A stretch of 6,701 bases of DNA from Planctomycetota bacterium (GCA_013202635.1 JABMRO010000180.1:1-6701), one strand, 5' to 3'; numbered from the stretch's first letter, positions 1-5,544 are shown. Notes: a model not told the origin generated them from the letters alone. Made by a program: numbers and translations.

Positions 1-708
1 CAGGTTGGGCGTCAGGTTTTCCTGGACGGAATTCCTTTGGCGACGTCTGATTCTTCTCGAAGTCACCTCACGGGTTTGGATTTGACGGGATGCGTGGGAC
101 TGGAGACTCTGAACTGCCGCGGAAATGAACTGACGGAGCTTGACCTGAGCGAATGTTCTGCGCTCATAGAACTCAGATGTGAGTCCAATCTGTTGACGAC
201 CCTCGATGTTTCCGAATGTACTGATCTCTCTTCGCTGTACTGCTCTTCCAATCGTATGACGGAACTAACGGTTGCCGGACACCAGACGCTGGGAACGTTA
301 AATTGTGCAGACAATCAGCTGACGCGTTTGGACATCGCGAATACGGAGATTTTGCGGCGTGTTGTGTGTTCGAAGAACGCTCTCACGAGTATAGATTTGA
401 CGGATAGTGCGGGTTTGCGGTCGTTGGAATGCGACGATAACGAATTTACGACTCTCGAGCTCAGCGGCTGTCCGCAGCTCTCGACTCTCCATTGCCGGTC
501 CAACCGCTTGACAAGTTTGGACCTCTCGGGCTCGGCGAATTTGCACGATATTAGGTGTTCGAGAAACGCTCTCACGAGTCTCGACTTGACCGATTGCGCG
601 AGGCTGTTTTGGCCGAGGCGAATGCTATTTGTCAGGAAGATGTGGATATGTGCCGGCGGATTGGTCAAAACGGAGAAAGGTTTATCAAAGAAGGTGCGGG
701 TATTCTGA
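1..708 (+). CDS. Leucine-rich repeat protein, 5' end outside window, 3' end disrupted
   Basis: The reading frame is open from the first base to a TGA at 706-708, so the gene begins upstream of the window. A TTG at 37 could serve as a start but has no clear ribosome binding site. From 67 on, the protein is a tandem array of 21-residue LRRs of the form LTxLDLSxCxxLxxLxCxxNx, the Asn/Cys-rich type common in bacterial surface or secreted LRR proteins. Such arrays generally form curved protein-binding solenoids; the partner is unknown. Eight complete repeats are followed by a ninth that breaks after its ARL residues near 605. The last ~34 codons (606-708) are mtnA DNA read out of frame and are probably not a natural C-terminus. 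No signal peptide, membrane segment or sorting domain is visible in this fragment. The LRR identity is secure; whether the ORF is an intact gene is doubtful. Confidence 0.7.
   Translation, partial: QVGRQVFLDGIPLATSDSSRSHLTGLDLTGCVGLETLNCRGNELTELDLSECSALIELRCESNLLTTLDVSECTDLSSLYCSSNRMTELTVAGHQTLGTLNCADNQLTRLDIANTEILRRVVCSKNALTSIDLTDSAGLRSLECDDNEFTTLELSGCPQLSTLHCRSNRLTSLDLSGSANLHDIRCSRNALTSLDLTDCARLFWPRRMLFVRKMWICAGGLVKTEKGLSKKVRVF
67..605 (+). repeat. Tandem 63-bp leucine-rich repeat array, 8 full units plus a partial ninth
   Basis: Units start at 67, 130, 193, 256, 319, 382, 445, 508 and 571, with an exact 63-bp (21-residue) period and no indels. Conserved positions are L1, T2, L4, L6 or I6, L12, L15 or V15, C17 and N20, with an extra Cys at position 9 in several units. 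At the DNA level most units are diverged. Units 6 and 9 are the exception: they share a 15-base identical core (376-390 and 565-579) within a longer similar stretch exactly 189 bp apart, so some duplication or gene conversion within the array is recent. Confidence 0.85.
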
Positions 709-1283
709 CACATTGCAATGCCGGTGCCCTTGCGACCGCGGGACAGGGGACGGCCTTGTCTGTAATGTTTGAGGCACATAAAAACGGAAAGAAGTTCAGG
801 GTTTATGCAGATGAGACCCGGCCGCTGCTTCAGGGCGCTCGATTGACAGCCTGGGAGCTCAAGCAGGCGGGAATTGAGGTTACAGTGATTTGTGACAATA
901 TGGCGGCTTACCTGATGAAGCAGGGCAGGGTCGATGCAGTTATAACCGGTGCGGACAGGATTGCGGCAAATGGTGATACGGCAAATAAGATTGGTACTTA
1001 CAGCCTGAGCATTCTCGCCAGAGAGCACGGCGTGCCGTTTTATATCGCGGCGCCGTCCAGCACGTTCGATTTAAGTATAAAAAGCGGAGCTGAAATACCG
1101 ATTGAACAAAGGTCGGCTGATGAAGTGGCATCCTTCGGCGAAAGACGCACCGCACCGGAAGGCGTTGCTATTTACAACCCGGCCTTTGACGTAACAGAGG
1201 CAAAGGATATAGCTGCTATCATTACCGAAAGAGGTGTAATTGAAACCCCCAATACCAACGGCATCCGCGAACATTTGAGATGA
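594..1283 (+). pseudogene. mtnA: mtnA remnant: S-methyl-5-thioribose-1-phosphate isomerase lacking its N-terminal domain
   Basis: From about LREAVLAEANAI to the TGA at 1281-1283 the product matches the C-terminal two thirds of MtnA, which isomerises methylthioribose-1-phosphate to methylthioribulose-1-phosphate in cytoplasmic methionine salvage. The catalytic cysteine lies in THCNAGALAT and the catalytic aspartate in GADRIAANGDTANKIGTY. Other family motifs are ETRPLLQG, RLTAWEL, AAPSSTFD, IPIEQR and YNPAFDVT. MtnA proteins are usually about 340-350 residues, and roughly the first 130 are missing here, including the region with the family VRGAPAIG motif. The frame can be traced back to a GTG at 555, but 555-593 is LRR DNA in another frame and has no ribosome binding site, so that start is not credible. 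I infer a broken gene, or a chimeric contig joining the 3' part of an intact mtnA to LRR DNA. A functional short form is unlikely. Confidence 0.8.
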
Positions 1284-1332
1284 TGTTCTATAAAATAACC
1301 CCATAGAAAACCGCCTGATAGCTAATCGATTA

Positions 1333-1602
1333 TTAATCTACGGCGACTACTTCTTTAATCTCAGGGACTTTTTCCTTGAGAATTCTTTCGATTCCCATTT
1401 TCATTGTCATAGCAGCGCCCGGGCAGCCCTGGCAGGCCCCCTGCAGGCGAACTTTGACGGTGTTGTCGGCATCAATCCCGACCAGCTCAACATCACCGCC
1501 GTGACTTTTAAGACTATCGCGAATGGCCTCGATTGTGTCCCGGACCTTTTCTTGCAAAGTCTGTTCGGTGTTAGCTTCGCCACAACTGCAATTTTCACAC
1601 AT
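1333..1602 (-). CDS. NifU C-terminal-domain (Nfu-type) iron-sulfur cluster protein
   Basis: This 89-residue cytoplasmic protein is a stand-alone NifU C-terminal domain, a family that assembles or carries Fe-S clusters for delivery to apoproteins. Diagnostic features are the KSHGGDVELVGID stretch (about residues 32-44) and the cluster-binding GACQGCPGA motif with Cys57 and Cys60, followed by an amphipathic helix and the VPEIKEV ending. The length suits a single-domain Nfu. The ATG start (complement of 1600-1602) is preceded by GGAG with about 7 nt spacing, which supports it. The N-terminus carries three further cysteines (C2, C5, C7: MCENCSCG), which are not part of the usual domain. The gene converges on the mtnA remnant (49 bp between stops, no clear terminator) and diverges from ilvB. 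No other Fe-S assembly genes are in the window, so its client is unknown. Confidence 0.9.
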   Translation of the reverse strand: MCENCSCGEANTEQTLQEKVRDTIEAIRDSLKSHGGDVELVGIDADNTVKVRLQGACQGCPGAAMTMKMGIERILKEKVPEIKEVVAVD

Positions 1603-1635
1603 AACAAATCTCCAATAAATTTAATCAGTGGTATC

Positions 1636-1663
1636 ATTATATCAGCGATTCGGCCTTTGGCCA
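1636..1663 (-). promoter_or_regulatory. Putative sigma70-type promoter for the Nfu gene
   Basis: On the minus strand a perfect TATAAT (complement of 1636-1641) lies 16 bp downstream of TGGCCA (complement of 1658-1663), a 4/6 match to TTGACA. The predicted transcription start near 1629 would leave a leader of about 27 nt before the Nfu ATG. Spacing and position are sensible, but the -35 is weak and part of it lies in a GGCC-TTT-GGCC inverted repeat. Confidence 0.45.
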
Positions 1664-1753
1664 GCTATTTTTTGCACGAGACCTGAAAATGTATTTGTCA
1701 GTGTCGAAAAGGTAAAAATCTCTATTGCCGGCTATAGAAATCGCCGAAAATAA

Positions 1754-1782
1754 TTGACAGAGTTTGGTGCTTGTTGTATAAT
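1754..1782 (+). promoter_or_regulatory. Perfect-consensus sigma70-type promoter for ilvB
   Basis: TTGACA at 1754-1759 and TATAAT at 1777-1782 are both exact consensus hexamers separated by exactly 17 bp, with AT-rich DNA just upstream. The predicted start is near 1788-1790, which coincides with the base of a 14-bp hairpin. The distance to the ilvB ATG is about 270 nt, so the transcript would have a long untranslated leader. A promoter this strong ahead of a biosynthetic operon suggests that control acts after initiation or through an operator overlapping the start. Confidence 0.85.
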
Positions 1783-1785
1783 ACT

Positions 1786-1817
1786 GTCGTGTTTGCGTGA
1801 AAACATGCAAATACGAC
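1786..1817 (+). promoter_or_regulatory. 14-bp hairpin (or operator-like inverted repeat) at the ilvB transcription start
   Basis: Bases 1786-1799 can pair without interruption with 1804-1817 around an AAAA loop. The two arms differ from a perfect DNA palindrome at two positions, and both would be G-U pairs in RNA, which favours an RNA stem over a DNA operator. It begins at or within a few bases of the predicted transcription start, so it would cap the 5' end of the leader. Stem-stabilised 5' ends are known to protect mRNAs; a repressor site is the alternative. Confidence 0.6.
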
Positions 1818-2056
1818 CCTGAGACTTCCCTGTATGGGATGGTTACGGGATTATGGCTGGGTTTTGAATCTTCGGATGATTCGGTCGTTTCCGAACAGAA
1901 GCGGCTGGCTCACCGGAGGGGTCCGTAAGAGCCATAATTGAAGGTTGCCGCAAAGTGCGGGAGCCGCCGGAATAACAAAAGGGGTTTCATCTTGTCCGCG
2001 TGTGTGCGGAGTACAAGATGTCAGCCCGCGGTGTTTGTCAGGAAAGGAAAAAAGAA
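1789..2056 (+). promoter_or_regulatory. Long structured 5' leader of ilvB, candidate cis-regulatory RNA
   Basis: About 268 nt without a convincing gene lie between the ilvB promoter and start codon. After the 5' hairpin, several perfect pairings are visible. An 8-bp long-range stem joins 1851-1858 (TTATGGCT) to 1930-1937 (AGCCATAA). A TTCGG/CCGAA hairpin lies at 1880-1895. A GGCTC/GAGCC hairpin (1907-1911/1929-1933) encloses CGGA-GGGG-TCCG. Further pairings are CCGCA/TGCGG at 1948-1960, GCGGCT (1901-1906) with AGCCGC (1962-1967), and a hairpin at 1988-2020. Some are mutually exclusive, as in a switch. No terminator-like U-tract follows any stem, so control of translation or stability is more likely than transcription attenuation. 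I do not recognise a known riboswitch or T-box core. An RNA motif called ilvB-OMG has been reported upstream of ilvB in other bacteria, but I cannot compare it here. Confidence 0.55.
1988..2020 (+). repeat. Inverted repeat/hairpin in the distal ilvB leader
   Basis: CATCTTGT (1988-1995) pairs perfectly with ACAAGATG (2013-2020). Inside it CCGC (1996-1999) pairs with GCGG (2006-2009) around a GTGTGT loop, leaving AGT bulged on the 3' side. The hairpin holds two possible upstream in-frame ilvB starts, GTG at 2000 in the loop and ATG at 2018 in the stem, and would hide the GGAG before the latter. It ends 36 nt before the preferred ATG at 2057. Confidence 0.65.
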
Positions 2057-3787
2057 ATGAAGTCCAAATCCCGCACGTCGGCCGGTTCGGCCGATAAATC
2101 CAACATTAAAACAGGCGCACAAATCATCGTCGAAACGCTCATCGAACAGGGTGCCGATACGATATTCGGATATACCGGCGGTGTGGTGCTGCCCTTGTTC
2201 GACAAGTTATATGATGCACCGATTAATTTCATTGTCCCGCGTCACGAACAGGGCGGCTGTCACATGGCCGATGCATACGCCCGCGCCAGCGGAAAAGTCG
2301 GCGTTGTAATAGCCACCAGCGGTCCCGGCGCGTGCAATCTTGTTACCGGTCTTGCGACGGCAAATATGGACTCTATACCGTTAGTCGCCCTGACGGGGCA
2401 GGTCCGCACGGAGCTTATCGGAAATGACGCGTTCCAGGAGGCCGATACTACCGGCATTACCCGTCCTGTTACAAAATACAACTGCATCGTCAAAGACGTT
2501 AAAGACTTAGCCCGCACGATCAGGGAGGCGTTTTATATTGCTTCGACCGGCAGACCCGGCCCGGTCCTTGTCGATATTCCGGTTGATGTCGCGGTGAATA
2601 AGCACAGTACCGACGGCTCGAAAGAAATGAAGCTGCCCGGTTACCGGGTTCGCTCCCAGGGTCACGCAAGGCAGATATCGACGGCTGCAAAAGCGATAAA
2701 TAAATCCAAACAGCCGGTGCTTTACGTCGGCGGCGGTGTTATCACCGCAAACGCAAGCAAGGAGTTAAGAGCATTGGCGGAAAAAGCGAATCTGCCCGTA
2801 ACAATGACACTTTTAGGATTGGGCAGTTACGACCAGAGAAAGCCTGAATCTCTGGATATGCTCGGGATGCACGGTGCTGCGTATGCCAATTATGCCGTGC
2901 AGGAGTGCGATCTGCTGATTGCCGTCGGTGCCCGCTTTGACGACCGGGTTACGGGCAAAATCGAGACATTTGCTCCGAACGCCAAGATAATCCATATCGA
3001 TATTGACCCTTCGAGCATATCGAAGAATGTCATTGTGGATATTCCTGTCGTGGGCGATGCCAAAGTCATCCTTGGCGAGCTGGTTAAGGAAGTTGAACAT
3101 CACGGGAGAAAAAAATGGTTCAAAAAAATTGCCGAGTGGAAAGAGAAGTTTCCCTTTCGATATGACCAGAATTCCTCAACGATTAAGCCGCAGTTCGTTA
3201 TTGAAGAGATTTGCCGTCAGACCAAAAATGGCGCAATCGTAACGACGGGCGTTGGTCAAAATCAGATGTGGGCGGCTCAATTTTACAAATTTATCAAGCC
3301 CAGACAGTTCATAAGCTCCGGCGGACTCGGGACTATGGGTTTTGGTCTGCCGGCTGCCATAGGTGCTCAGGTAGCCATACCCGATGCCACAGTTATTGAT
3401 ATTGACGGCGACCACAGTTTCAATATGACAATGACGGAGCTTTCGACGGCGGTCGAACATAAGCTGCCAATCAAGGTCTGCATCCTGAACAACGGTTATA
3501 TGGGAATGGTCAGGCAGTGGCAGGAGCTTTTCTATGGTAAGCGTTATTCCAAGAGCTATCTGTCCAATCCTGACTATGCAACCGTAGCACGCGCCCTGGG
3601 CGCGGTCGGGATAACTGTCGGCAAAAAAGCTGATGTTTCCAAAGCAGTCAAGAAGATGTTAGCGGAAAAAAAGCCCTGCGTTGTTGACTTTAGAGTCGAG
3701 AGCGAAGAAAATGTATGGCCAATGGTTCCAGCGGGCAAAAGTATAGACGAGATGAGCGGGCTTGATATACTGGAAAGATTAATCTGA
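2057..3787 (+). CDS. ilvB: Acetolactate (acetohydroxyacid) synthase, large catalytic subunit
   Basis: This cytoplasmic ThDP enzyme condenses pyruvate with pyruvate or 2-oxobutyrate, the first common step of valine, leucine and isoleucine synthesis, and works as a complex with IlvN. The 576 residues match the family length. The N-terminal ThDP domain (about 18-185) carries the catalytic Glu64 in PRHEQGG and the SGPGACNLVTG and GNDAFQEADTTGITRP motifs. The central FAD-type domain has RFDDRVTGK. The C-terminal ThDP domain has GQNQMWAAQ, the metal-binding G451-D452 with N478/N479 (ILNNGYMGM), and VRQWQ. The ATG at 2057 is preferred because AGGAAAGG lies 9 nt upstream and homologues start close to the KTGAQIIVE block; in-frame GTG 2000 and ATG 2018 lie in a leader hairpin. 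Deviations include FGYTGG for the usual FGYPGG (Thr40), Arg117 where TGQVP is usual, and GDHSF for GDGSF. ilvN follows after 26 bp. Confidence 0.97.
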   Translation: MKSKSRTSAGSADKSNIKTGAQIIVETLIEQGADTIFGYTGGVVLPLFDKLYDAPINFIVPRHEQGGCHMADAYARASGKVGVVIATSGPGACNLVTGLATANMDSIPLVALTGQVRTELIGNDAFQEADTTGITRPVTKYNCIVKDVKDLARTIREAFYIASTGRPGPVLVDIPVDVAVNKHSTDGSKEMKLPGYRVRSQGHARQISTAAKAINKSKQPVLYVGGGVITANASKELRALAEKANLPVTMTLLGLGSYDQRKPESLDMLGMHGAAYANYAVQECDLLIAVGARFDDRVTGKIETFAPNAKIIHIDIDPSSISKNVIVDIPVVGDAKVILGELVKEVEHHGRKKWFKKIAEWKEKFPFRYDQNSSTIKPQFVIEEICRQTKNGAIVTTGVGQNQMWAAQFYKFIKPRQFISSGGLGTMGFGLPAAIGAQVAIPDATVIDIDGDHSFNMTMTELSTAVEHKLPIKVCILNNGYMGMVRQWQELFYGKRYSKSYLSNPDYATVARALGAVGITVGKKADVSKAVKKMLAEKKPCVVDFRVESEENVWPMVPAGKSIDEMSGLDILERLI

Positions 3788-3813
3788 TTTGAGCTTAGAA
3801 AGTTGGATGAAAA

Positions 3814-4302
3814 ATGAAGCATATAATAAGTGCATTGGTTGAAAACAAGCCTGGTGTTCTGGCCCATGTTGCGGGTATGTTCGCGGCGCGGGCGTTTAAT
3901 ATCGATTCGCTGGTTGTCGGGCGGACCGAAGACCCCCAGCTTAGCCGAATGACAATTGTTGTTGTCGGCGACGACAGGGTCCTCGAACAGGTTCGAAAAC
4001 AATTAGCCAGGGTTGTGCCGGTTGTCAAGGTTCAGGATTTCGTCGGCAAGCCGGTGGTAGCACGTGACCTGATGCTTATAGCCATTTCGGCGCCGCCTGA
4101 GAAACGCTCTGAAATCTTATCGCTGATAGAAATGTTTAAGGGCAAGGTTGTCGATATCGGCCAAAAGTTTGTCATGGTCGAAATCAGCGGGCCTGAAGCC
4201 AAGATTGAAGCCTTCATTCATGTATGCAAGCCTTATGGGATTAAGAGCGTGGCAAGAACCGGGACAATAGCAATGCCGCGATATGGAAAAATTGAACCCT
4301 AA
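3814..4302 (+). CDS. ilvN: Acetolactate synthase small (regulatory) subunit
   Basis: IlvN/IlvH subunits bind the IlvB catalytic subunit, stimulate it and confer feedback inhibition by valine. The 162-residue protein has an N-terminal ACT domain (about 1-76) opening with HIISALVENKPGVLAHVAG and containing FNIDSLVVG, TEDPQLSRMTIVV and a KLARVVPVVKV-like segment. The conserved C-terminal small-subunit domain (about 84-158) has RDLMLIAIS, VVDIG and ARTGTIAM. Asn11, Gly14 and Asn29, which correspond to residues shaping the valine site in E. coli IlvH, are all present, so valine feedback is likely intact. The length is typical. The gene sits 26 bp after ilvB with only a weak GGA-type ribosome binding site and is probably cotranscribed with it. 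Confidence 0.97.
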   Translation: MKHIISALVENKPGVLAHVAGMFAARAFNIDSLVVGRTEDPQLSRMTIVVVGDDRVLEQVRKQLARVVPVVKVQDFVGKPVVARDLMLIAISAPPEKRSEILSLIEMFKGKVVDIGQKFVMVEISGPEAKIEAFIHVCKPYGIKSVARTGTIAMPRYGKIEP

Positions 4303-4363
4303 TCCGTATCTCACCGGGCTACAGACAGGATGCGAACATGCAATTGGCACGCCTATAAATTCC

Positions 4364-4391
4364 TTGCCTAATCGCCGGCTTTTACTATAAT
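4364..4391 (+). promoter_or_regulatory. Putative sigma70-type promoter for ilvC
   Basis: TTGCCT (4364-4369), a 4/6 match to the -35 consensus, is followed after 16 bp by a perfect TATAAT at 4386-4391. The predicted start is near 4398, giving a leader of about 140 nt before ilvC. This would let ilvC be transcribed separately from ilvBN. Its first bases would be the 5' arm of the antiterminator-like stem described below. Confidence 0.6.
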
Positions 4392-4400
4392 ATGCAGGTT

Positions 4401-4459
4401 CGAAATCCGGCGGTTGAAATGGACAACTCACCGTTTGGCCAAAATCGAGCCGGATTTTG
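4401..4459 (+). promoter_or_regulatory. Candidate antiterminator stem in the ilvC leader
   Basis: Bases 4401-4411 can pair with 4449-4459 over 11 consecutive pairs (one G-U), including a perfect AAATCCGGC/GCCGGATTT core. The enclosed bases can form a small GGTTG/CAACT hairpin (4412-4416/4424-4428). The 3' arm overlaps both the loop and the 3' arm of the terminator hairpin at 4439-4460, so only one of the two structures can form at a time. Confidence 0.5.
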
Positions 4460-4466
4460 GGTTTTT
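4439..4466 (+). terminator. Intrinsic terminator-like hairpin in the ilvN-ilvC gap
   Basis: CCAAAATC (4439-4446) and GATTTTGG (4453-4460) form a perfect 8-bp stem around a GAGCCG loop, followed one base later by five T residues (4462-4466). It lies about 140 bp after ilvN and about 75 bp before ilvC. It could end the ilvBN transcript or, together with the competing upstream stem, act as an ilvC attenuator. The stem is AT-rich and the T-tract short, so termination may be partial. Confidence 0.55.
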
Positions 4467-4539
4467 CAAGAGGTTCAAATACAGGATTCAAAGGGATAAT
4501 AATCCCAGGAATACAAAAAGAATTAGGAGAATTGAAGTT

Positions 4540-5544
4540 ATGGCAGCAAAAATCTATTATGAAAAAGACGCTCCGATAGATGCGTTAAAAGCTAAAAAAG
4601 TAGCGGTAATTGGTTACGGAAGTCAGGGTCATGCCCACAGTCTGAATCTTCGCGACAGCGGGATAGAGGTGGCTGTGGCCGAGCTGGAAGGTACGGATAA
4701 CTTTAAGCTGGCGACAGAGCACGGCTTCGCTCCGGCCGATGTAAAGACGGCTATGGAAGGCGCGACTCTTATTATCGTAACCCTTCCGGACGAGATTCAG
4801 GCAAAAGTCTATGGCGATGCAATTGCTCCCAATTTAACGGCGGGCCAGACGCTCGGTTTTTGTCACGGCTTTAACATTCACTTTAAGTATATTGTGCCGC
4901 CGGAGACTGTTAACATTGTGATGATTGCTCCGAAGGGACCCGGGCATTTGGTTCGCAGCGAGTACGAAAAAGGCGGAGGCGTGCCGAACCTTATAGCCAT
5001 CGAGCAGGACGCTACCGGCGACGCCAAACAAATCGCTCTTGCCTGGGCGAATGGAATAGGCGGCGCCCGCGCGGGGATTATCGAAACAACGTACAAAGAA
5101 GAAACCGAAACGGACTTGTTCGGTGAGCAGGTTGTCCTTTGCGGCGGCCTGACGGCGCTTATCAAAGCCAGCTTCGAAACGCTCGTGGAAGCAGGATATC
5201 AGCCGGAGATTGCTTATTTCGAATGTATGCATGAGGTTAAACTGATAGTTGACCTTATGTACGAGGGCGGGATGAGCTATATGCGGTACAGCATCTCAAA
5301 TACCGCCGAATACGGTGACCTGACCCGCGGGCCGAGAATCATCCCCCCACAAACTAAAGACGAGATGAAAAAGATACTGGCGGAAGTTACATCCGGCCAG
5401 TTCGCCAAAGAATGGGTCAATGAATATAAGTCAGGACTTAAAAACTTCAATGCCCTGTACCAAAAAGACCACGACAGTCAACTGGAAACGGTCGGGCGAA
5501 AATTGCGCGACATGATGAAGTGGATTGATTCTAAAAAAGTCTAA
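4540..5544 (+). CDS. ilvC: Ketol-acid reductoisomerase, class I
   Basis: KARI performs the Mg-dependent alkyl migration and nicotinamide-dependent reduction of acetolactate or acetohydroxybutyrate, the second step after IlvBN. The 334 residues fit the short class I enzyme. The N-terminal Rossmann domain has GYGSQGHAHSLNLRDSG (G25-x-G27-x-x-G30), CHGFNIHF with catalytic His109, and the APKGPGHLVR motif. The C-terminal helical domain carries the metal ligands Asp192, Glu196, Glu228 and Glu232 (DLFGEQ, FECMHEVK) and substrate-binding Ser253 (YSISNTAEYGD). The ATG at 4540 is chosen because AGGAGA lies 9 nt upstream and family members begin at this point; a TTG at 4414 in the same frame lies in leader sequence. 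The cofactor loop (residues 47-55, AELEGTDNF) lacks the Arg and Ser residues typical of NADPH enzymes and is acidic. The gene has its own predicted promoter and a possible attenuator. Confidence 0.97.
   Translation: MAAKIYYEKDAPIDALKAKKVAVIGYGSQGHAHSLNLRDSGIEVAVAELEGTDNFKLATEHGFAPADVKTAMEGATLIIVTLPDEIQAKVYGDAIAPNLTAGQTLGFCHGFNIHFKYIVPPETVNIVMIAPKGPGHLVRSEYEKGGGVPNLIAIEQDATGDAKQIALAWANGIGGARAGIIETTYKEETETDLFGEQVVLCGGLTALIKASFETLVEAGYQPEIAYFECMHEVKLIVDLMYEGGMSYMRYSISNTAEYGDLTRGPRIIPPQTKDEMKKILAEVTSGQFAKEWVNEYKSGLKNFNALYQKDHDSQLETVGRKLRDMMKWIDSKKV

Noticed and set aside
315..1028. Long minus-strand ORF across the LRR and mtnA region
   Set aside because: It is the antisense shadow of two recognisable coding regions and crosses the junction without any protein-like features of its own.
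1643..1676. GGCC-TTT-GGCC with a nearby T-run as an intrinsic terminator
   Set aside because: Only four pairs around three bases, the T-run is five bases away, and no plus-strand transcript is expected there.
1805..1822. Five-codon ORF MQIRP at the end of the 5' hairpin
   Set aside because: Too short, no ribosome binding site, and its start codon lies within the stem.
1834..1941. 35-codon ORF in the ilvB leader starting MGWLRDYGW as a leader peptide for attenuation
   Set aside because: No ribosome binding site precedes it, its Ile/Val/Leu codons are scattered rather than clustered, and no terminator hairpin with a U-tract follows.
1818..1980. Known riboswitch or T-box (c-di-GMP, cobalamin, SAM, TPP, T-box) upstream of ilvB
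   Set aside because: CGCAAAG and GGUUGCC-like fragments recall some of these, but the diagnostic core sequences and their order are missing, including the T-box AGGGUGG-type element.
4419..4499. Short ORF (MDNSPFGQNRAG...) overlapping the ilvC terminator as a leader peptide
   Set aside because: No ribosome binding site and no run of branched-chain codons; its reading frame appears incidental to the structured leader.
4414..4539. N-terminal extension of IlvC from TTG 4414
   Set aside because: The extension lies in the hairpin leader, is highly basic and unlike KARI N-termini, and ATG 4540 has an AGGAGA site and matches the family start.
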